A DNA stretch of 64,000 nucleotides from CAIQPV01 sp964480365 (GCA_964480365.1 CAYZPM010000012.1:17898-81897); one strand, 5' to 3'. Numbered from the stretch's first letter, positions 36,796-46,030 are shown. Numbers and translations: made by a program. The notes: a model not told the origin generated them from the letters alone.

Positions 36796-36917
36796 GAAAC
36801 TGCCAAGGCAAAGATGGGTAACTCACGCGAATGTGCAATCCGGCCTTCATCGCGCGCCTGTTCAAGGCGCCGCTGCGAGGGCTGTTCCATTTTTTCGAGA
36901 TCGCTATTTCCTGCCAT
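36792..36917 (-). pseudogene. flhB 5' remnant, 41-codon ORF coupled to tpsB1
   Basis: This 41-residue reading frame starts with a strong AAGGAG site 6 bases before its ATG and stops at a TGA overlapping the tpsB1 start. The peptide (MAGNSDLEKMEQ, QRRLEQARDEGRIAHSREL, then PIFALAVS) closely follows the N-terminus of the flagellar export protein FlhB, which ends near where the first membrane helix would begin. No other flagellar gene is in the window. It is probably a remnant of a rearrangement that joined the flhB translation start to tpsB1, giving coupled expression. It might also be a functional leader. Confidence 0.75.
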
Positions 36918-37206
36918 GACTTACTCCTTGGGTCATGGCAATTATCGATATTTCAAGGGGAAATCAATGCGGTGAAAAAGGCTTGATTTCAGGCGCACTT
37001 CGCCCTCTGCGAAATGATGGGTCGCGGCAATATCAGGGGCGAAAAATTTCCATGCCCGTTAAAAAACGCAGATTAAGTCATCCCTCGTCCTGAACTTGTC
37101 GCAGGGTTCACGGTACAAATTGACAGTGATAGATTTATTCGCTCAGACTGCCAACAAAACTGAGTGGATGAATATTAATGAATGGATAAAGTCCGACCAG
37201 GCACGG

Positions 37207-38496
37207 TCATCCCAAGTAAAACTCTCGTGGATTGAGGCCAAAAGCACCTGTTGGCAATCCGCTCAGAATGAAGGGCGTTGTTTCATAAGTCGCTGGCGGA
37301 TGCAGCAAGTCCATTGTGGTTGGACTCTGTGAAGGAATCTTGTTCTTGTCGCTAATAACCATCACACGCGGTTTCAGCCGACGCACCTTGTTATGGCTGA
37401 TAACGATTGCAACTTCGCCCGTTGACAGCTCAACCATCGAGCCAACCGGAAAAATACCGATTGCATGGATAAATTGCTCGACTATGGGGGCATGAAATAA
37501 ATCGCGGCAGCAATTAGCCAAAGTCTGTAACGCTTCATACGCTGGAACTGCTTTAGCAAAGGGGCGTGGATTGGTCATCGCGGAAAATGTATCAGCGATT
37601 GCAGCCATGCGCCCAAACAGGCTGATTTCGCCTTTGGATATTCCCGCAGGATAACCGCTTCCGTTTTCTCGCTCATGGTGTTGCGCAACTCCTTCCAAAA
37701 TATCAGGATGCAGATTAGGAGTGTTTTTAAGGATATCAAGGCAAATGGGTACGTGATTTTTTACTGTTTCGAATTCTTCCGAAGTCAGTTTGCTTTCCTT
37801 TTGCAAAAGATCAGGCGGCAATCGGGTCTTGCCAATATCAAGCAAGAATCCTAAAGTGCCCAGACGTTCGAGCATATTTTTTGGCAAACTCAGATGTCGG
37901 CCCAGCGCAATCAGATAAATAGCAACATTGAGCCCGTGCCCATACACGGCTTCGTCCTCTTGACGTAGGCGTGAGACCAACATCAGCGCATCGGGGTTGC
38001 GAATCATGCTTTCCACCATGTCTTGAATCACGACTTCGACTTCTTGCAGGGCAAGGTGATTTTCGCTGGATAAGTTGCTTAATAAATCGCTCAGTATTTC
38101 GGCAGTGCGAGAATAGGTTTCTCCTGCTGGAGCAAGCTCTGCCTCGACAGGAACGATGTTGCGGAACTGTTTTAATTTGATGTTTTCAGGCACAAAGGAA
38201 TGGTGCACTAATTTGAGCTCCCCTTCATATGAAAGGTGTTGATCGTTAGCGAGGGCGGATTCTGAACTGCCTTTCCCTGGATTTTCTCCATAAATGGATA
38301 TCGCTGCTTGCGCATTCGGCGTCGAGAGTTCCGGATCAACCAAAACGAATTTGCAATACTGCCGCAACTGCGTGATGTGTTCGTCGTTCTCAATCAGAAA
38401 ACCCTGAAGCCAAAATGGCGTGCCTAACCAAGGGCGATCAAGATTGGCCACATACATACCGGGTAATAGATTATTGGAAGAAATATTCGTTTGCAT
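37207..38496 (-). CDS. HD-GYP-family protein with degenerate HD motif
   Basis: This 429-residue protein has a DUF3391-like N-terminal region and an HD-GYP domain (about residues 170-350), the fold of c-di-GMP phosphodiesterases. The GYP part is intact (HHERENGSGYPAGI) and so is the helix with HGLNVA. The namesake metal motif, normally LLHDIGK, reads LLDIGK with Leu before Asp (codons TTG CTT GAT ATT), so the HD histidine is missing. It may be catalytically weak or a c-di-GMP receptor. It is followed by an HDOD protein on the same strand, which suggests signalling, and both lie between TpsB1 and TpsA1. Confidence 0.88.
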   Translation of the reverse strand: MQTNISSNNLLPGMYVANLDRPWLGTPFWLQGFLIENDEHITQLRQYCKFVLVDPELSTPNAQAAISIYGENPGKGSSESALANDQHLSYEGELKLVHHSFVPENIKLKQFRNIVPVEAELAPAGETYSRTAEILSDLLSNLSSENHLALQEVEVVIQDMVESMIRNPDALMLVSRLRQEDEAVYGHGLNVAIYLIALGRHLSLPKNMLERLGTLGFLLDIGKTRLPPDLLQKESKLTSEEFETVKNHVPICLDILKNTPNLHPDILEGVAQHHERENGSGYPAGISKGEISLFGRMAAIADTFSAMTNPRPFAKAVPAYEALQTLANCCRDLFHAPIVEQFIHAIGIFPVGSMVELSTGEVAIVISHNKVRRLKPRVMVISDKNKIPSQSPTTMDLLHPPATYETTPFILSGLPTGAFGLNPREFYLG

Positions 38497-38529
38497 GGTT
38501 TAATTTGTATGATTTACACCTGCGAAAAA

Positions 38530-39405
38530 TCAAGTAAACGAACAGGCGTACTTTATGGCCTGTTCCGCCTGCTCGCCTACCTGCATTCTTACTTCTTTGG
38601 CTTTGGATGGGTCTATTCCCAGCGCTTCCCATTCCGCGTTGCTAATGTCGGGAACTATGTGCTCAATAATACTTAAGGATGGCAGAAGTTTTTCCACGAG
38701 ATTAATCATGCGCACCAACGGCTGTCCCACTTCTGCTTCGGCTGCGTTCGGATTATGGTGATAGCGCAACACGGCGATAATTTCCTCCGGCAAATTCCAG
38801 TGGCGTGCCAGTTCTGCTCCCAGTTCGTCATGACATATTCCCAAAGTTTCGCGTTCAACTTCCAGTGACGGACGGCCAGCTTCTGCAGCCAAGCGGGTAT
38901 GCAGTTTGCTGCTTAGTGTTGGATCAAGGAAGGCCAGCGCCAAATAGCCGAGGTCGTGTAGCATGCCTGCAAGAAAAATATGGTCATCCTGTGGTCGCAT
39001 TTTTTCTGGCATTATTCGTGCGAGGCCCATTAGGGCGAACGCAATGCCGAAGCTGTGTAACCAGAAATCATGCATGTTAAAATTTCTTAGAGACGTCTTG
39101 GCCATCATGGACATGGTGGCAATGCTGGTGGCAACCGATTGAACGCGTTTGATGCCGAGCTGCATCACGGCATCCATTACGGTTTTTATTTGGAGTAATT
39201 CTCCGTTTTGCGCCGAATTGGCCAGTCCGAGGATTTTTGCCGAGATTTGCGGATCTTGCTCAATTAGCACCAGCAGCATCCGGTCACCTTCGTCGGTATC
39301 CAGCTTTAACGCCAGTATTTTTTGAGCGATGACCGGCATGGCGGGTAACGCATCTAGTTTCTTGACAGTCTGCCTTAAGGCTATGTGCTCGCATCCATTT
39401 CTCAT
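38530..39405 (-). CDS. HDOD-domain signalling protein
   Basis: This 291-residue protein is of the HDOD family, non-catalytic HD-related signalling proteins. The N-terminus (VKKLDALPAMPVIAQKILAL) and the central VMQLGIKRVQSVATSIATMSM are typical. An HD-like pair (GMLHDLGYLA) and a later HH (LRYHHNP) are visible, so metal binding cannot be excluded. The ATG at 39405 is chosen over the TTG at 39450. It lies upstream of the HD-GYP gene (34 bp) in the same direction, probably in one operon. Confidence 0.88.
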   Translation of the reverse strand: MRNGCEHIALRQTVKKLDALPAMPVIAQKILALKLDTDEGDRMLLVLIEQDPQISAKILGLANSAQNGELLQIKTVMDAVMQLGIKRVQSVATSIATMSMMAKTSLRNFNMHDFWLHSFGIAFALMGLARIMPEKMRPQDDHIFLAGMLHDLGYLALAFLDPTLSSKLHTRLAAEAGRPSLEVERETLGICHDELGAELARHWNLPEEIIAVLRYHHNPNAAEAEVGQPLVRMINLVEKLLPSLSIIEHIVPDISNAEWEALGIDPSKAKEVRMQVGEQAEQAIKYACSFT

Positions 39406-39450
39406 GTTGATCTTTTGCCCATCTGGTTTGCTTTGGTAAACGTCAATCAA

Positions 39451-39687
39451 CGCCTGTACCGAATATTCTGACTAAATCATGGCTGGAAGTTTTGCGCACA
39501 TATTGTGGCGTTGCAGGAGCTTTGAAAATATCAGCGATTTGTCCAAAACCTATTAAGTAAATTTTGTAAAGACGCCTCAGTTTTTGTCCTATGCCCTCAA
39601 ACGTTCCGCTTAACTCAGATACCTATGCGGGGGACTAAATAATTCAAAGTCCGCCACAAGTAAATTGCATACGAGTAAAATGATGAC
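39451..39687. other. Intergenic stretch without recognised feature
   Basis: About 240 bp between the HDOD gene and a short forward reading frame. No tRNA, strong hairpin or ribosome-binding site was found; it presumably contains promoters for the leftward HDOD/HD-GYP pair. Confidence 0.5.
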
Positions 39688-39867
39688 ATGAAGAATCATT
39701 ATGCTAAGCAATTCCAATCCGGCGTCGAAGTTAAGGTGCATGCTTTTAAATCGATGCAGGAGCGTGACGCTTGGGTGCAACAGAACTACGATGCTTTAGG
39801 TGCGCGGCATTGTTCTGCTGTAGAAGCAAAGAAACTCGCCAAACCTGAAAACTTTATCGAACACTAA
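39688..39867 (+). CDS. Small hypothetical protein (59 aa)
   Basis: This is a 59-residue reading frame with balanced, protein-like composition (basic, with DAWVQQNYDALGARHCS and VEAKKLAKPENFIEH). There is no recognised family. It starts at an ATG just after GATGACATG; the ribosome-binding site is weak. It lies before another short forward gene and may be part of a pair. Confidence 0.4.
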   Translation: MKNHYAKQFQSGVEVKVHAFKSMQERDAWVQQNYDALGARHCSAVEAKKLAKPENFIEH

Positions 39868-39923
39868 TTTCGATAACAAGGTTGGTCGACTCTTTTTCCG
39901 TGACTTATCAGGAATAGTCCTTA

Positions 39924-40121
39924 ATGACTGATCGCCGTGAAATGAAAAATATGGAAAGGCGCGAATTCACAAACATGAAAAATGACACTATGCAGAGACT
40001 GATGGCGCTACCGAAAGCCAGCCAAGAAAAAGTGTGGAAATTAGCGATGGATCGGCTGAAGATGGCGAAAACACAGAAAAACGAAGCTTTACGTTCACAG
40101 GACAAGCAAACGAAGAAATAG
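39924..40121 (+). CDS. Small basic hypothetical protein (65 aa)
   Basis: This 65-residue protein is Lys/Arg/Met-rich (MTDRREMKNMERREFTN, then KVWKLAMDRLKMAKTQKNEAL), probably a helical, nucleic-acid-binding-like peptide. No family is recognised. It lies 56 bases after the 59-codon frame and is convergent with TpsA1, so the two small genes could be cotranscribed. Confidence is modest because length is short. Confidence 0.45.
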   Translation: MTDRREMKNMERREFTNMKNDTMQRLMALPKASQEKVWKLAMDRLKMAKTQKNEALRSQDKQTKK

Positions 40122-40233
40122 AAAATCACCTCCTGTGTCCGAAAATGCAAAGCGGACGGTAGCCTCTGAGTTTTCAAAGGGCATAATGCGGGCAAGTGCT
40201 GCATGTATCCGCGCTTCCCTAACTATTGCATAT

Positions 40234-43200
40234 TCATTTTCCATCGGTTTTCTCGAATTCCTGCGGGAATGACCAAGTTTCACAAAACCCGCCATCACAA
40301 TTATCCAAGCGTGAATCTAAATCGTTCGTTCCCCTCATTACGTCGAAACCTGGATCAGCGTTATCTGCATTCAGAGAGATATGCCAAAAGTTACCCGGAC
40401 GGTAGTAGAACTCGTTATTAATTACTCCAGTAAAAATAACCTGTCCCGCGTTGAAATCCATAATTGGCATTGCAGTAGTACCAGCACTCGTACCCAAAAT
40501 CGGCTCTGCCGCAGCACCAGTGATGATGAGATAGTTATGCGTAAAGCCAAGGGTGTAGTTGCTATTGGCCACAAGGCTGCCTTGAGTGATGGCGTATGGC
40601 CCTCCCAGAACGGTTTCGCCGGAGACGCGCGTGAGAGCGCCCGAGAGAACGGTGCCCGCGATGTCGGCGATGCCGAGTGCGGGGTTGTTTACCAACCCCG
40701 TAACGCTAAATGTCAACGCCGGATCGCTGGCGCCAAAGACCTTGCTCTGGGAATTCGCGGCAACGTTAAGCGCCGCCGGAGTGATACCGAAGTTGGCGCC
40801 AGTGTAGGTGATGGAGTAATTGGCGTTCGAGGCCAGAGTGTTCTGGTTGATTGCATAATTGCCGGTGTTTTCACCGGCGGTGCGCGATAGGGCGCCGCTC
40901 AACACCGTCCCGGCGGTGTCGCCAAGTTGGAAGCCGCTGGTGCTGTAGGTTAGAGCCGGGGCAGTTGCGCCATAGACTTTTCCCAGTGCATTCGCTGTGA
41001 TGTCCAGAATTGCCTTAGTGATGGTGCCCGCCGCACTGTTCAGCGTGACGGCGTAGTTCGCGCCTGAGTTGCCGTCGCTGAGCGTGTAGCCGCCATTGAC
41101 GTTGAGGGTGCTGAGGTTTGCACCCATTACGTTCTTGCTGGCAAAGACCTGAGATAAACCGGACAGCGTGTCGCCCGTTTGCAGGCCAGTGTAAGTCACG
41201 ACACCCGCCGAGCCGATGCCGCCGTTATAGGTGCGGCTGTCGGTCGCGGCGTTGAGCGCGAGTGCTGCCGGGGTGATGGTGCCCGCTGTGGAGTTCAAGG
41301 TAACGGTGTAGTTGCCGCCCGAGTTGCCATCGCTGAGCGTATAGCCGCCATTGACGTTGAGGGTGCTGAGGTTTGTACCCAGCACGTTTTTGCTGGCATA
41401 GTCTTGAGACAATCCGGTCAGCGTGTCGCCCGTTTGCAGGCCGTTGTAGGCCACGCCACCCGTCGAGCTGATGCCGCCGTTATACACGCGGCTGTCGGTC
41501 ACCGCGTTGATCGCGAGTGCTGCCGGGGTGATGGTGCCCACTGTTGAGTTCAAGGTAACGGTGTAGTTGCCGCCCGAGTTGCCGTCGCTGAGCGTATAAC
41601 CGCCATTGACATTGAGGGTGCTAAGGTTCGCGCCCAGCGCGTTTTTGCTGGCATAAGCTTGGCTCAATCCGGTCAACGTGTCGCCCGTTTGCAGGCCAGT
41701 GTAGGTCACTACTCCCGCCGAGCTGATGCCGCCGTTATAGGTGCGGCTGTCGGTCGCCGCATTAATGGCAATAGCTGCCGGGGTGATAGTGCCCGCCGCG
41801 TTGTTCAGCGTGACGGTGTAGTTCGCACCTGGGGTGGGGTTGCCGTCACTAAGTGTATAACCGGCATTGACGTTAAGGGTGCTGAGGTTTGTACCCAGCA
41901 CGTTTTTGCTGGCATAGTCTTGAGACAATCCGGTCAGCGTGTCGCCCGTTTGCAGGCCGGTGTAGGTCACGGTACCCGCCGAGCTGATGCCGCCGTTATA
42001 GGTGCGGCTGTCGCTCGCAGCATTAATGGCAATAGCTGCCGGGGTGATGGTGCCCGCTGTGCTGTTCAGCAAGACGGTGTAGTTCGCGCCTGAGTTGCCA
42101 TCGCTGAGCGTGTAGCCGCCATTGACGTTGAGGGTGCTGAGGTTCGCACCGAGCACGTTCTTGCTGGCGTAGGCCTGAGACAATCCGGTCAACGTGTCGC
42201 CCGTTTGCAGGCCGGTGTAGGTCACGGTACCCGCCGAGTTGATGCCGCCGTTATATATGCGGTTATCTGTCGCCGCATTGAGAGCAAGTGCTGCCGGGGT
42301 GATGGTGCCCACTGTTGAGTTCAAGGTGGCGGTGTAGTTGCCGCCCGAGTTGCCATCGCTGAGCGTATAGCCGCCATTGACATTGAGGGTGCTGAGGTTA
42401 ACACCCAGCACGTTCTTGCTGGCGTAGTCCTGAGACAATCCGCTCAGCGTGTCGCCCGTTTGCAGGCCGGTGTAGGCCACGACACCCGCCGAACTGATGC
42501 CGCCGTTATACGCGCGGTTATCTGTTGCCGCGTTGAGCGCGAGTGCTGCCGGAGTGATGGTGCTTATACTGTTACCCGCCAAGGTGACAGTATAGTTGGC
42601 ACCTCCATTGCTGTCATTGATTGTGACGGTATTCAGGTTTACCGTTTTATCGCCTGCTCCTGCGTTCTTGTTGAGGTAGGCGAGGGTGGCTGCCGTAACG
42701 GTGTCGCCTGCAATCAACGGGACGGAGAGTGCTATCAGGTCTCCAGCTATAGTGGTATAGGCTGTACCACCGTCATAAATTTTGCTGACCACTGGCGCAG
42801 TCAGGGTAACGGGTGCCGGGGTGATGTTGGCCGTGGTCGTGCCGCCGCTAGAAAAAAGAGCGAATTTATTCGCGTCTAATCCGCCAAGACTATAACCACT
42901 GTAAGTGACTGTTTTGCCATTTCCCGCGTTTCTGGTGTCAAAATCGGCAGTGCCGGGAACCAGGGTAACGATGCCGCCAAGGGTGGGATCACCGACGAAA
43001 GAAAGCGAGGCAGTGGTCGTGCCGTTATAGACTTTATTGTTCGCCTGCGCGAACACCCACATGTAGGAATTCACTGTGCCAACGCCAGTGAAGTCACTCG
43101 TATAATTTGTCGGCGTTGCGTACGAACTTGGATTGTAATAAATGCTGGCTGATGCACCGGTATTGAGAGTAACTGTGCCAGGAGCAGCAAAGATCGCACT

Positions 43201-45003
43201 GCCGCCGGTAACCCCCGATCCAGTCGGTCCAATACCATTGTTACCGGCACTCAATACAAGGTTGCCCGTGGTGATCGTGATGGCCGCAGTTACGTTTACG
43301 TTGTTTCCTGCGTTCGCTATAAAGCTTCCATTTGTTGTCGTAACGGCCGCATTCACGTTTACATCGCGTGCGGCGGTTGATACAAAGCTTCCGTTGGTAG
43401 AAGTAATTGCCGCATTTACATTCACATCACGGATGGCACTCAACGTCAAAGTTGCCGGGGTTGTCGAAAGCGGTGTCCAAGTGACCGCCGCGCCTACGGT
43501 GATATCGCCATTCCCACTTCCGCCTGTGTTTGCCGTAGTAATGGTGACATCGGTGCCAGCATTCAACGAGGTAACGATGGTGCTGACGTTCACAGTGGAC
43601 GTACTCATTCCGTTATCCGGCGAGAAGACATTGGGGTCGCCGCCACTAAATGTACCGTTGGCAGTTGAACTCGTGATTGTCACATCGGCTGGATCGAGCA
43701 GCCATGTGCCGCTCTTACCGTTCGGCGCGCCGGCATTGACATCGATGCCCGACACGTCCAGCCAGTGGCCGGAAGTTTCGATCAAGCCGCCGTCACCGCT
43801 TTGCACGCCGCCGCGCGCCGTAATACTGCCGTAAGCACGCGTCGAATCGTTTGCCCACAGCACAACCTTGCCACCACTGCCATTCGTGATGGCGTCAGCG
43901 GTGATTGTGGAGTCCGCGCTCAGGTAAGTCGCGGAGGCATTCTGGACGGCAGAATTTGCACCGTGCAGGTCGCCACCGACCAAGACAGTACCGCCGCCCA
44001 CCGTGCCGGACGCATTGACGCTCGCTGCAATCAGGCCAACACGATTGCCTAGCAGTTGGACGGTGCCGCCTTTGCCTGCCGCGCCCGTGCCTTTGGCTTC
44101 AATTACGCCGGACACCAACGTGTCGCCGGTTTCGGACTGAACCGTTATCGTGCCTGCCTGTCCGCCGTTGGCGCTGATGCGGCTGCTTGATTCGAGGGTC
44201 ACGTCCTGTGTCGCGCGCAGGACGATTTTGCCGCTTGCGTCTCGCCCCACCTGATTGGCATTAATGATGCCCGCATTTTGAAGCGCTGCGCCGTAAATGC
44301 CGATTTCTCCGCTATGCGCAAGGATCTTGCCGAGATTGACAGCGGCGTTATCGCTTGCTGTAATTTCGACCCTTACCCCCGGCGTGCTGGAATCGAAAAT
44401 ATTTACCGATTGTCCTGCGGCCAGGATCACATCGCCCTGCGGGCTGTTGATGATGCCGCTGTTGGTGACGTTAGTTCCGACCAAATAGACGCTACCGCCC
44501 GAAGGTGTGGTGATACTCCCCTGGTTTTCCACCTTGCCCGCAAGCGGATTGGACGCGAAATTGAGCCGCCCCGCGAGAAAGTCCTGATTGCTCAGGTCGA
44601 GCGTTGAGGCCACCAACCCAGCCACGTCGATGCGCGCGCCCTGCCCCACCAGAATGCCGCTCGGATTAATCAGGAATACCCGGCCATTCGAGATGAGCGT
44701 TCCGAGGATGACTGAAGGATCGGAACCGATGACGCGATTGAGGACGCTCGATGCGGCGCTTTGCTGAATGAAGCGTGTAGTTTCGCCCACGCCGATTGAG
44801 AACCCCTGCCAGTTGATAATTGCCCCAGGGCTGTTGGTGATGTTTAGTGAATTACCCGTAGTGGCAAATTTTGCCTGCCCCGAAACCACGGTTGGAGCCG
44901 TGCCATTAGCCTGTGCTTTGCCTGCGGCAAAGACACAAGCAATCGCTACGCTGACAGCGGCCTGTCGCCACATGGTAGAAACATGCTTGCTTGTCGCTGT
45001 CAT
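40234..45003 (-). CDS. TpsA1: filamentous-hemagglutinin-type adhesin with YDG/MBG repeats
   Basis: This 1589-residue secreted protein has the two-partner secretion (TPS) N-terminal domain after a signal peptide (VSVAIACVFAAGKAQA). TPS hallmarks are ITNSPGAIINWQGFSIGVGE, TRFIQQSAASSVLNRV and INPSGILVG. A beta-helical region follows, then six YDG-like repeats of 84 residues (AALALNAATDNRAYNGG...) and two MBG-like domains (KVYGATAPALTYSTSGF, KVFGASDPALTFSVTGL). The C-terminus ends with a Cys pair (CDGGFC), as seen at the anchoring end of HMW-type adhesins. It should be exported by TpsB1 or TpsB2 and stay on the cell surface or be released. Confidence 0.9.
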   Translation of the reverse strand: MTATSKHVSTMWRQAAVSVAIACVFAAGKAQANGTAPTVVSGQAKFATTGNSLNITNSPGAIINWQGFSIGVGETTRFIQQSAASSVLNRVIGSDPSVILGTLISNGRVFLINPSGILVGQGARIDVAGLVASTLDLSNQDFLAGRLNFASNPLAGKVENQGSITTPSGGSVYLVGTNVTNSGIINSPQGDVILAAGQSVNIFDSSTPGVRVEITASDNAAVNLGKILAHSGEIGIYGAALQNAGIINANQVGRDASGKIVLRATQDVTLESSSRISANGGQAGTITVQSETGDTLVSGVIEAKGTGAAGKGGTVQLLGNRVGLIAASVNASGTVGGGTVLVGGDLHGANSAVQNASATYLSADSTITADAITNGSGGKVVLWANDSTRAYGSITARGGVQSGDGGLIETSGHWLDVSGIDVNAGAPNGKSGTWLLDPADVTITSSTANGTFSGGDPNVFSPDNGMSTSTVNVSTIVTSLNAGTDVTITTANTGGSGNGDITVGAAVTWTPLSTTPATLTLSAIRDVNVNAAITSTNGSFVSTAARDVNVNAAVTTTNGSFIANAGNNVNVTAAITITTGNLVLSAGNNGIGPTGSGVTGGSAIFAAPGTVTLNTGASASIYYNPSSYATPTNYTSDFTGVGTVNSYMWVFAQANNKVYNGTTTASLSFVGDPTLGGIVTLVPGTADFDTRNAGNGKTVTYSGYSLGGLDANKFALFSSGGTTTANITPAPVTLTAPVVSKIYDGGTAYTTIAGDLIALSVPLIAGDTVTAATLAYLNKNAGAGDKTVNLNTVTINDSNGGANYTVTLAGNSISTITPAALALNAATDNRAYNGGISSAGVVAYTGLQTGDTLSGLSQDYASKNVLGVNLSTLNVNGGYTLSDGNSGGNYTATLNSTVGTITPAALALNAATDNRIYNGGINSAGTVTYTGLQTGDTLTGLSQAYASKNVLGANLSTLNVNGGYTLSDGNSGANYTVLLNSTAGTITPAAIAINAASDSRTYNGGISSAGTVTYTGLQTGDTLTGLSQDYASKNVLGTNLSTLNVNAGYTLSDGNPTPGANYTVTLNNAAGTITPAAIAINAATDSRTYNGGISSAGVVTYTGLQTGDTLTGLSQAYASKNALGANLSTLNVNGGYTLSDGNSGGNYTVTLNSTVGTITPAALAINAVTDSRVYNGGISSTGGVAYNGLQTGDTLTGLSQDYASKNVLGTNLSTLNVNGGYTLSDGNSGGNYTVTLNSTAGTITPAALALNAATDSRTYNGGIGSAGVVTYTGLQTGDTLSGLSQVFASKNVMGANLSTLNVNGGYTLSDGNSGANYAVTLNSAAGTITKAILDITANALGKVYGATAPALTYSTSGFQLGDTAGTVLSGALSRTAGENTGNYAINQNTLASNANYSITYTGANFGITPAALNVAANSQSKVFGASDPALTFSVTGLVNNPALGIADIAGTVLSGALTRVSGETVLGGPYAITQGSLVANSNYTLGFTHNYLIITGAAAEPILGTSAGTTAMPIMDFNAGQVIFTGVINNEFYYRPGNFWHISLNADNADPGFDVMRGTNDLDSRLDNCDGGFCETWSFPQEFEKTDGK
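41025..42560 (-). repeat. Six tandem 252-258-bp repeats (YDG-type) in TpsA1
   Basis: Units of about 84 residues share YNGGISSAG, GLQTGDTLxGLSQ, YASKNVLG, LSTLNVNGGYTLSDGN and GTITPAA. DNA identity between units is very high, for example GCCGGGGTGATGGTGCCC recurs, so copy number can vary and collapsed assemblies are possible. One unit carries two extra codons. Confidence 0.88.
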
Positions 45004-45090
45004 TTTGATGTACCCCGCGCCAGACGCTCAATCCGTCGGATAAAGATATCCTCTTTGCCGGGAATGCTCTGTGCGTCAGCGCACGCAAGA
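45004..45090 (-). promoter_or_regulatory. Structured 5' leader of tpsA1
   Basis: On the minus strand the 85 bases before the tpsA1 ATG hold three small hairpins: GTGCG-CTGA-CGCAC, GGAT-ATCTTT-ATCC and GACG-GATTGAG-CGTC, followed by GCGGGGTACATCAAA and the ATG. A structured leader could control translation. It does not match a known riboswitch class well. Confidence 0.45.
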
Positions 45091-45158
45091 AAGCAGACTT
45101 TCGATACTGTGTTTCAACTCTTCTTGTTTACGGCATGAACCTTCAAGGGGCGGGGGCT

Positions 45159-45590
45159 TCAGCTTTTGTTTTTATTCGGGCAATTCGGCTTGTTGCAGTC
45201 TGCGTAGATGTAGAGCGAGTGATCGTGGACGGTGAAACCGCGCTCGGCGGCGGCTTTTTTCTGGTGTTCCTCGATGGCTGCATCGTAAAATTCCTCGACA
45301 TGGCCGCATTGCATACAGACGATGTGGTCGTGGTGCCCGCCCTGATTGAGTTCGAACACCGATTTGCCGCCCTCGAAATGGTGTCGCATCAACAGCCCTG
45401 CTTGCTCGAACTGGGTCAGCACGCGGTAAACGGTAGCCAAGCCCACATCGTCGCCGCTGGCGAGCAGCAGCTTGTAAACCTCTTCCGCGCTCAGATGGCG
45501 TTCCTTGCTGGTTTCAAACAGGCTCAACACCTTGAGCCGGGGCAAGGTGGATTTCAGACCGGCACTCTTGAGATGTTCGGGTTGATGCAT
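45159..45590 (-). CDS. fur: Ferric uptake regulator Fur
   Basis: This 143-residue Fur represses iron uptake genes when bound to Fe2+. The N-terminal winged helix has STLPRLKVLSLFE and AEEVYKLLL-DDVGLATVYRVL. The C-terminal half has the metal motifs HHDHIVCMQCGHVEEF and DHSLYIYADCNKPNC with the usual CxxC pairs. The ATG at 45590 gives MHQPEHLKSAGLKSTLPR, matching Fur start; the longer frame runs into the Fur box. It is divergent from the cupredoxin-FTR1 operon, so it shares the Fur box between them and is likely autoregulated. Confidence 0.95.
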   Translation of the reverse strand: MHQPEHLKSAGLKSTLPRLKVLSLFETSKERHLSAEEVYKLLLASGDDVGLATVYRVLTQFEQAGLLMRHHFEGGKSVFELNQGGHHDHIVCMQCGHVEEFYDAAIEEHQKKAAAERGFTVHDHSLYIYADCNKPNCPNKNKS

Positions 45591-45648
45591 ATTTATGACA
45601 TCCAAAATATTTCGAAACATCTTGCCAGAAACATGTTGCAATTGCAAA

Positions 45649-45663
45649 TGAGAATGATTATCA
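45649..45663. promoter_or_regulatory. Fur box
   Basis: TGAGAATGATTATCA matches the 7-1-7 Fur consensus TGATAAT-N-ATTATCA with one mismatch, inside the 101-bp space between the divergent fur and cupredoxin starts. Flanking bases (AATGAGAATGATTATCATT) extend the palindrome. Fur bound here would repress iron uptake and possibly its own gene. Confidence 0.85.
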
Positions 45664-45691
45664 TTTACATAATTCAACTTTGGAGTTCTCC

Positions 45692-46018
45692 ATGAAACGA
45701 CTGCTGTTCATCTCCCTGCTACTCCCGCTTGCCGCATACGCAGCCGATGCCGACTTTACGCTGACCATCAAGGATCAACGCTTTCAGCCGTCTGAATTCG
45801 CCATTCCGTCGGGCAAGAAAATCAAGCTTCTGGTCGAAAATCAGGATGCCATGCCAGCCGAGTTCGAAAGCTATGATCTCTCTCGTGAAGTTATCGTGCC
45901 GGGACATGGCAAAGTGACGGTTTTTGTCGGGCCACTGGAACCGGGAATCTACAAGTTTTTTAATGATTTTAATCATGATATGCAGGGTTCGATTGCGGCA
46001 AAACCTGCCGTCAATTAA
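45692..46018 (+). CDS. Cupredoxin-like protein of the FTR1 operon
   Basis: This 108-residue exported small protein has a signal peptide (LLFISLLLPLAAYAAD) and a cupredoxin-type beta fold (FTLTIKDQRFQPSEFAIPSGKKIKLLVEN), resembling the cupredoxin-domain partner proteins of FTR1 iron permease operons. Copper ligands of classic cupredoxins are not obvious; there is an HD near the end (FNHDMQ). TTTGGAG precedes the ATG. It is the first gene after the Fur box, 12 bases before FTR1; a role in oxidising or handling iron at the outside is inference. Confidence 0.85.
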   Translation: MKRLLFISLLLPLAAYAADADFTLTIKDQRFQPSEFAIPSGKKIKLLVENQDAMPAEFESYDLSREVIVPGHGKVTVFVGPLEPGIYKFFNDFNHDMQGSIAAKPAVN

Positions 46019-46030
46019 GGACAACTGATC

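Noticed and set aside
41025..42560. CRISPR-like direct repeats
   Set aside because: Units are 252-258 bp, coding, and without spacers; likewise for 11202-11813 and 53190-56890.
45004..45090. GEMM-type c-di-GMP riboswitch
   Set aside because: A fragment like ACGCACAGAGCA resembles GEMM start, but the GAAA tetraloop stem and downstream receptor are absent.
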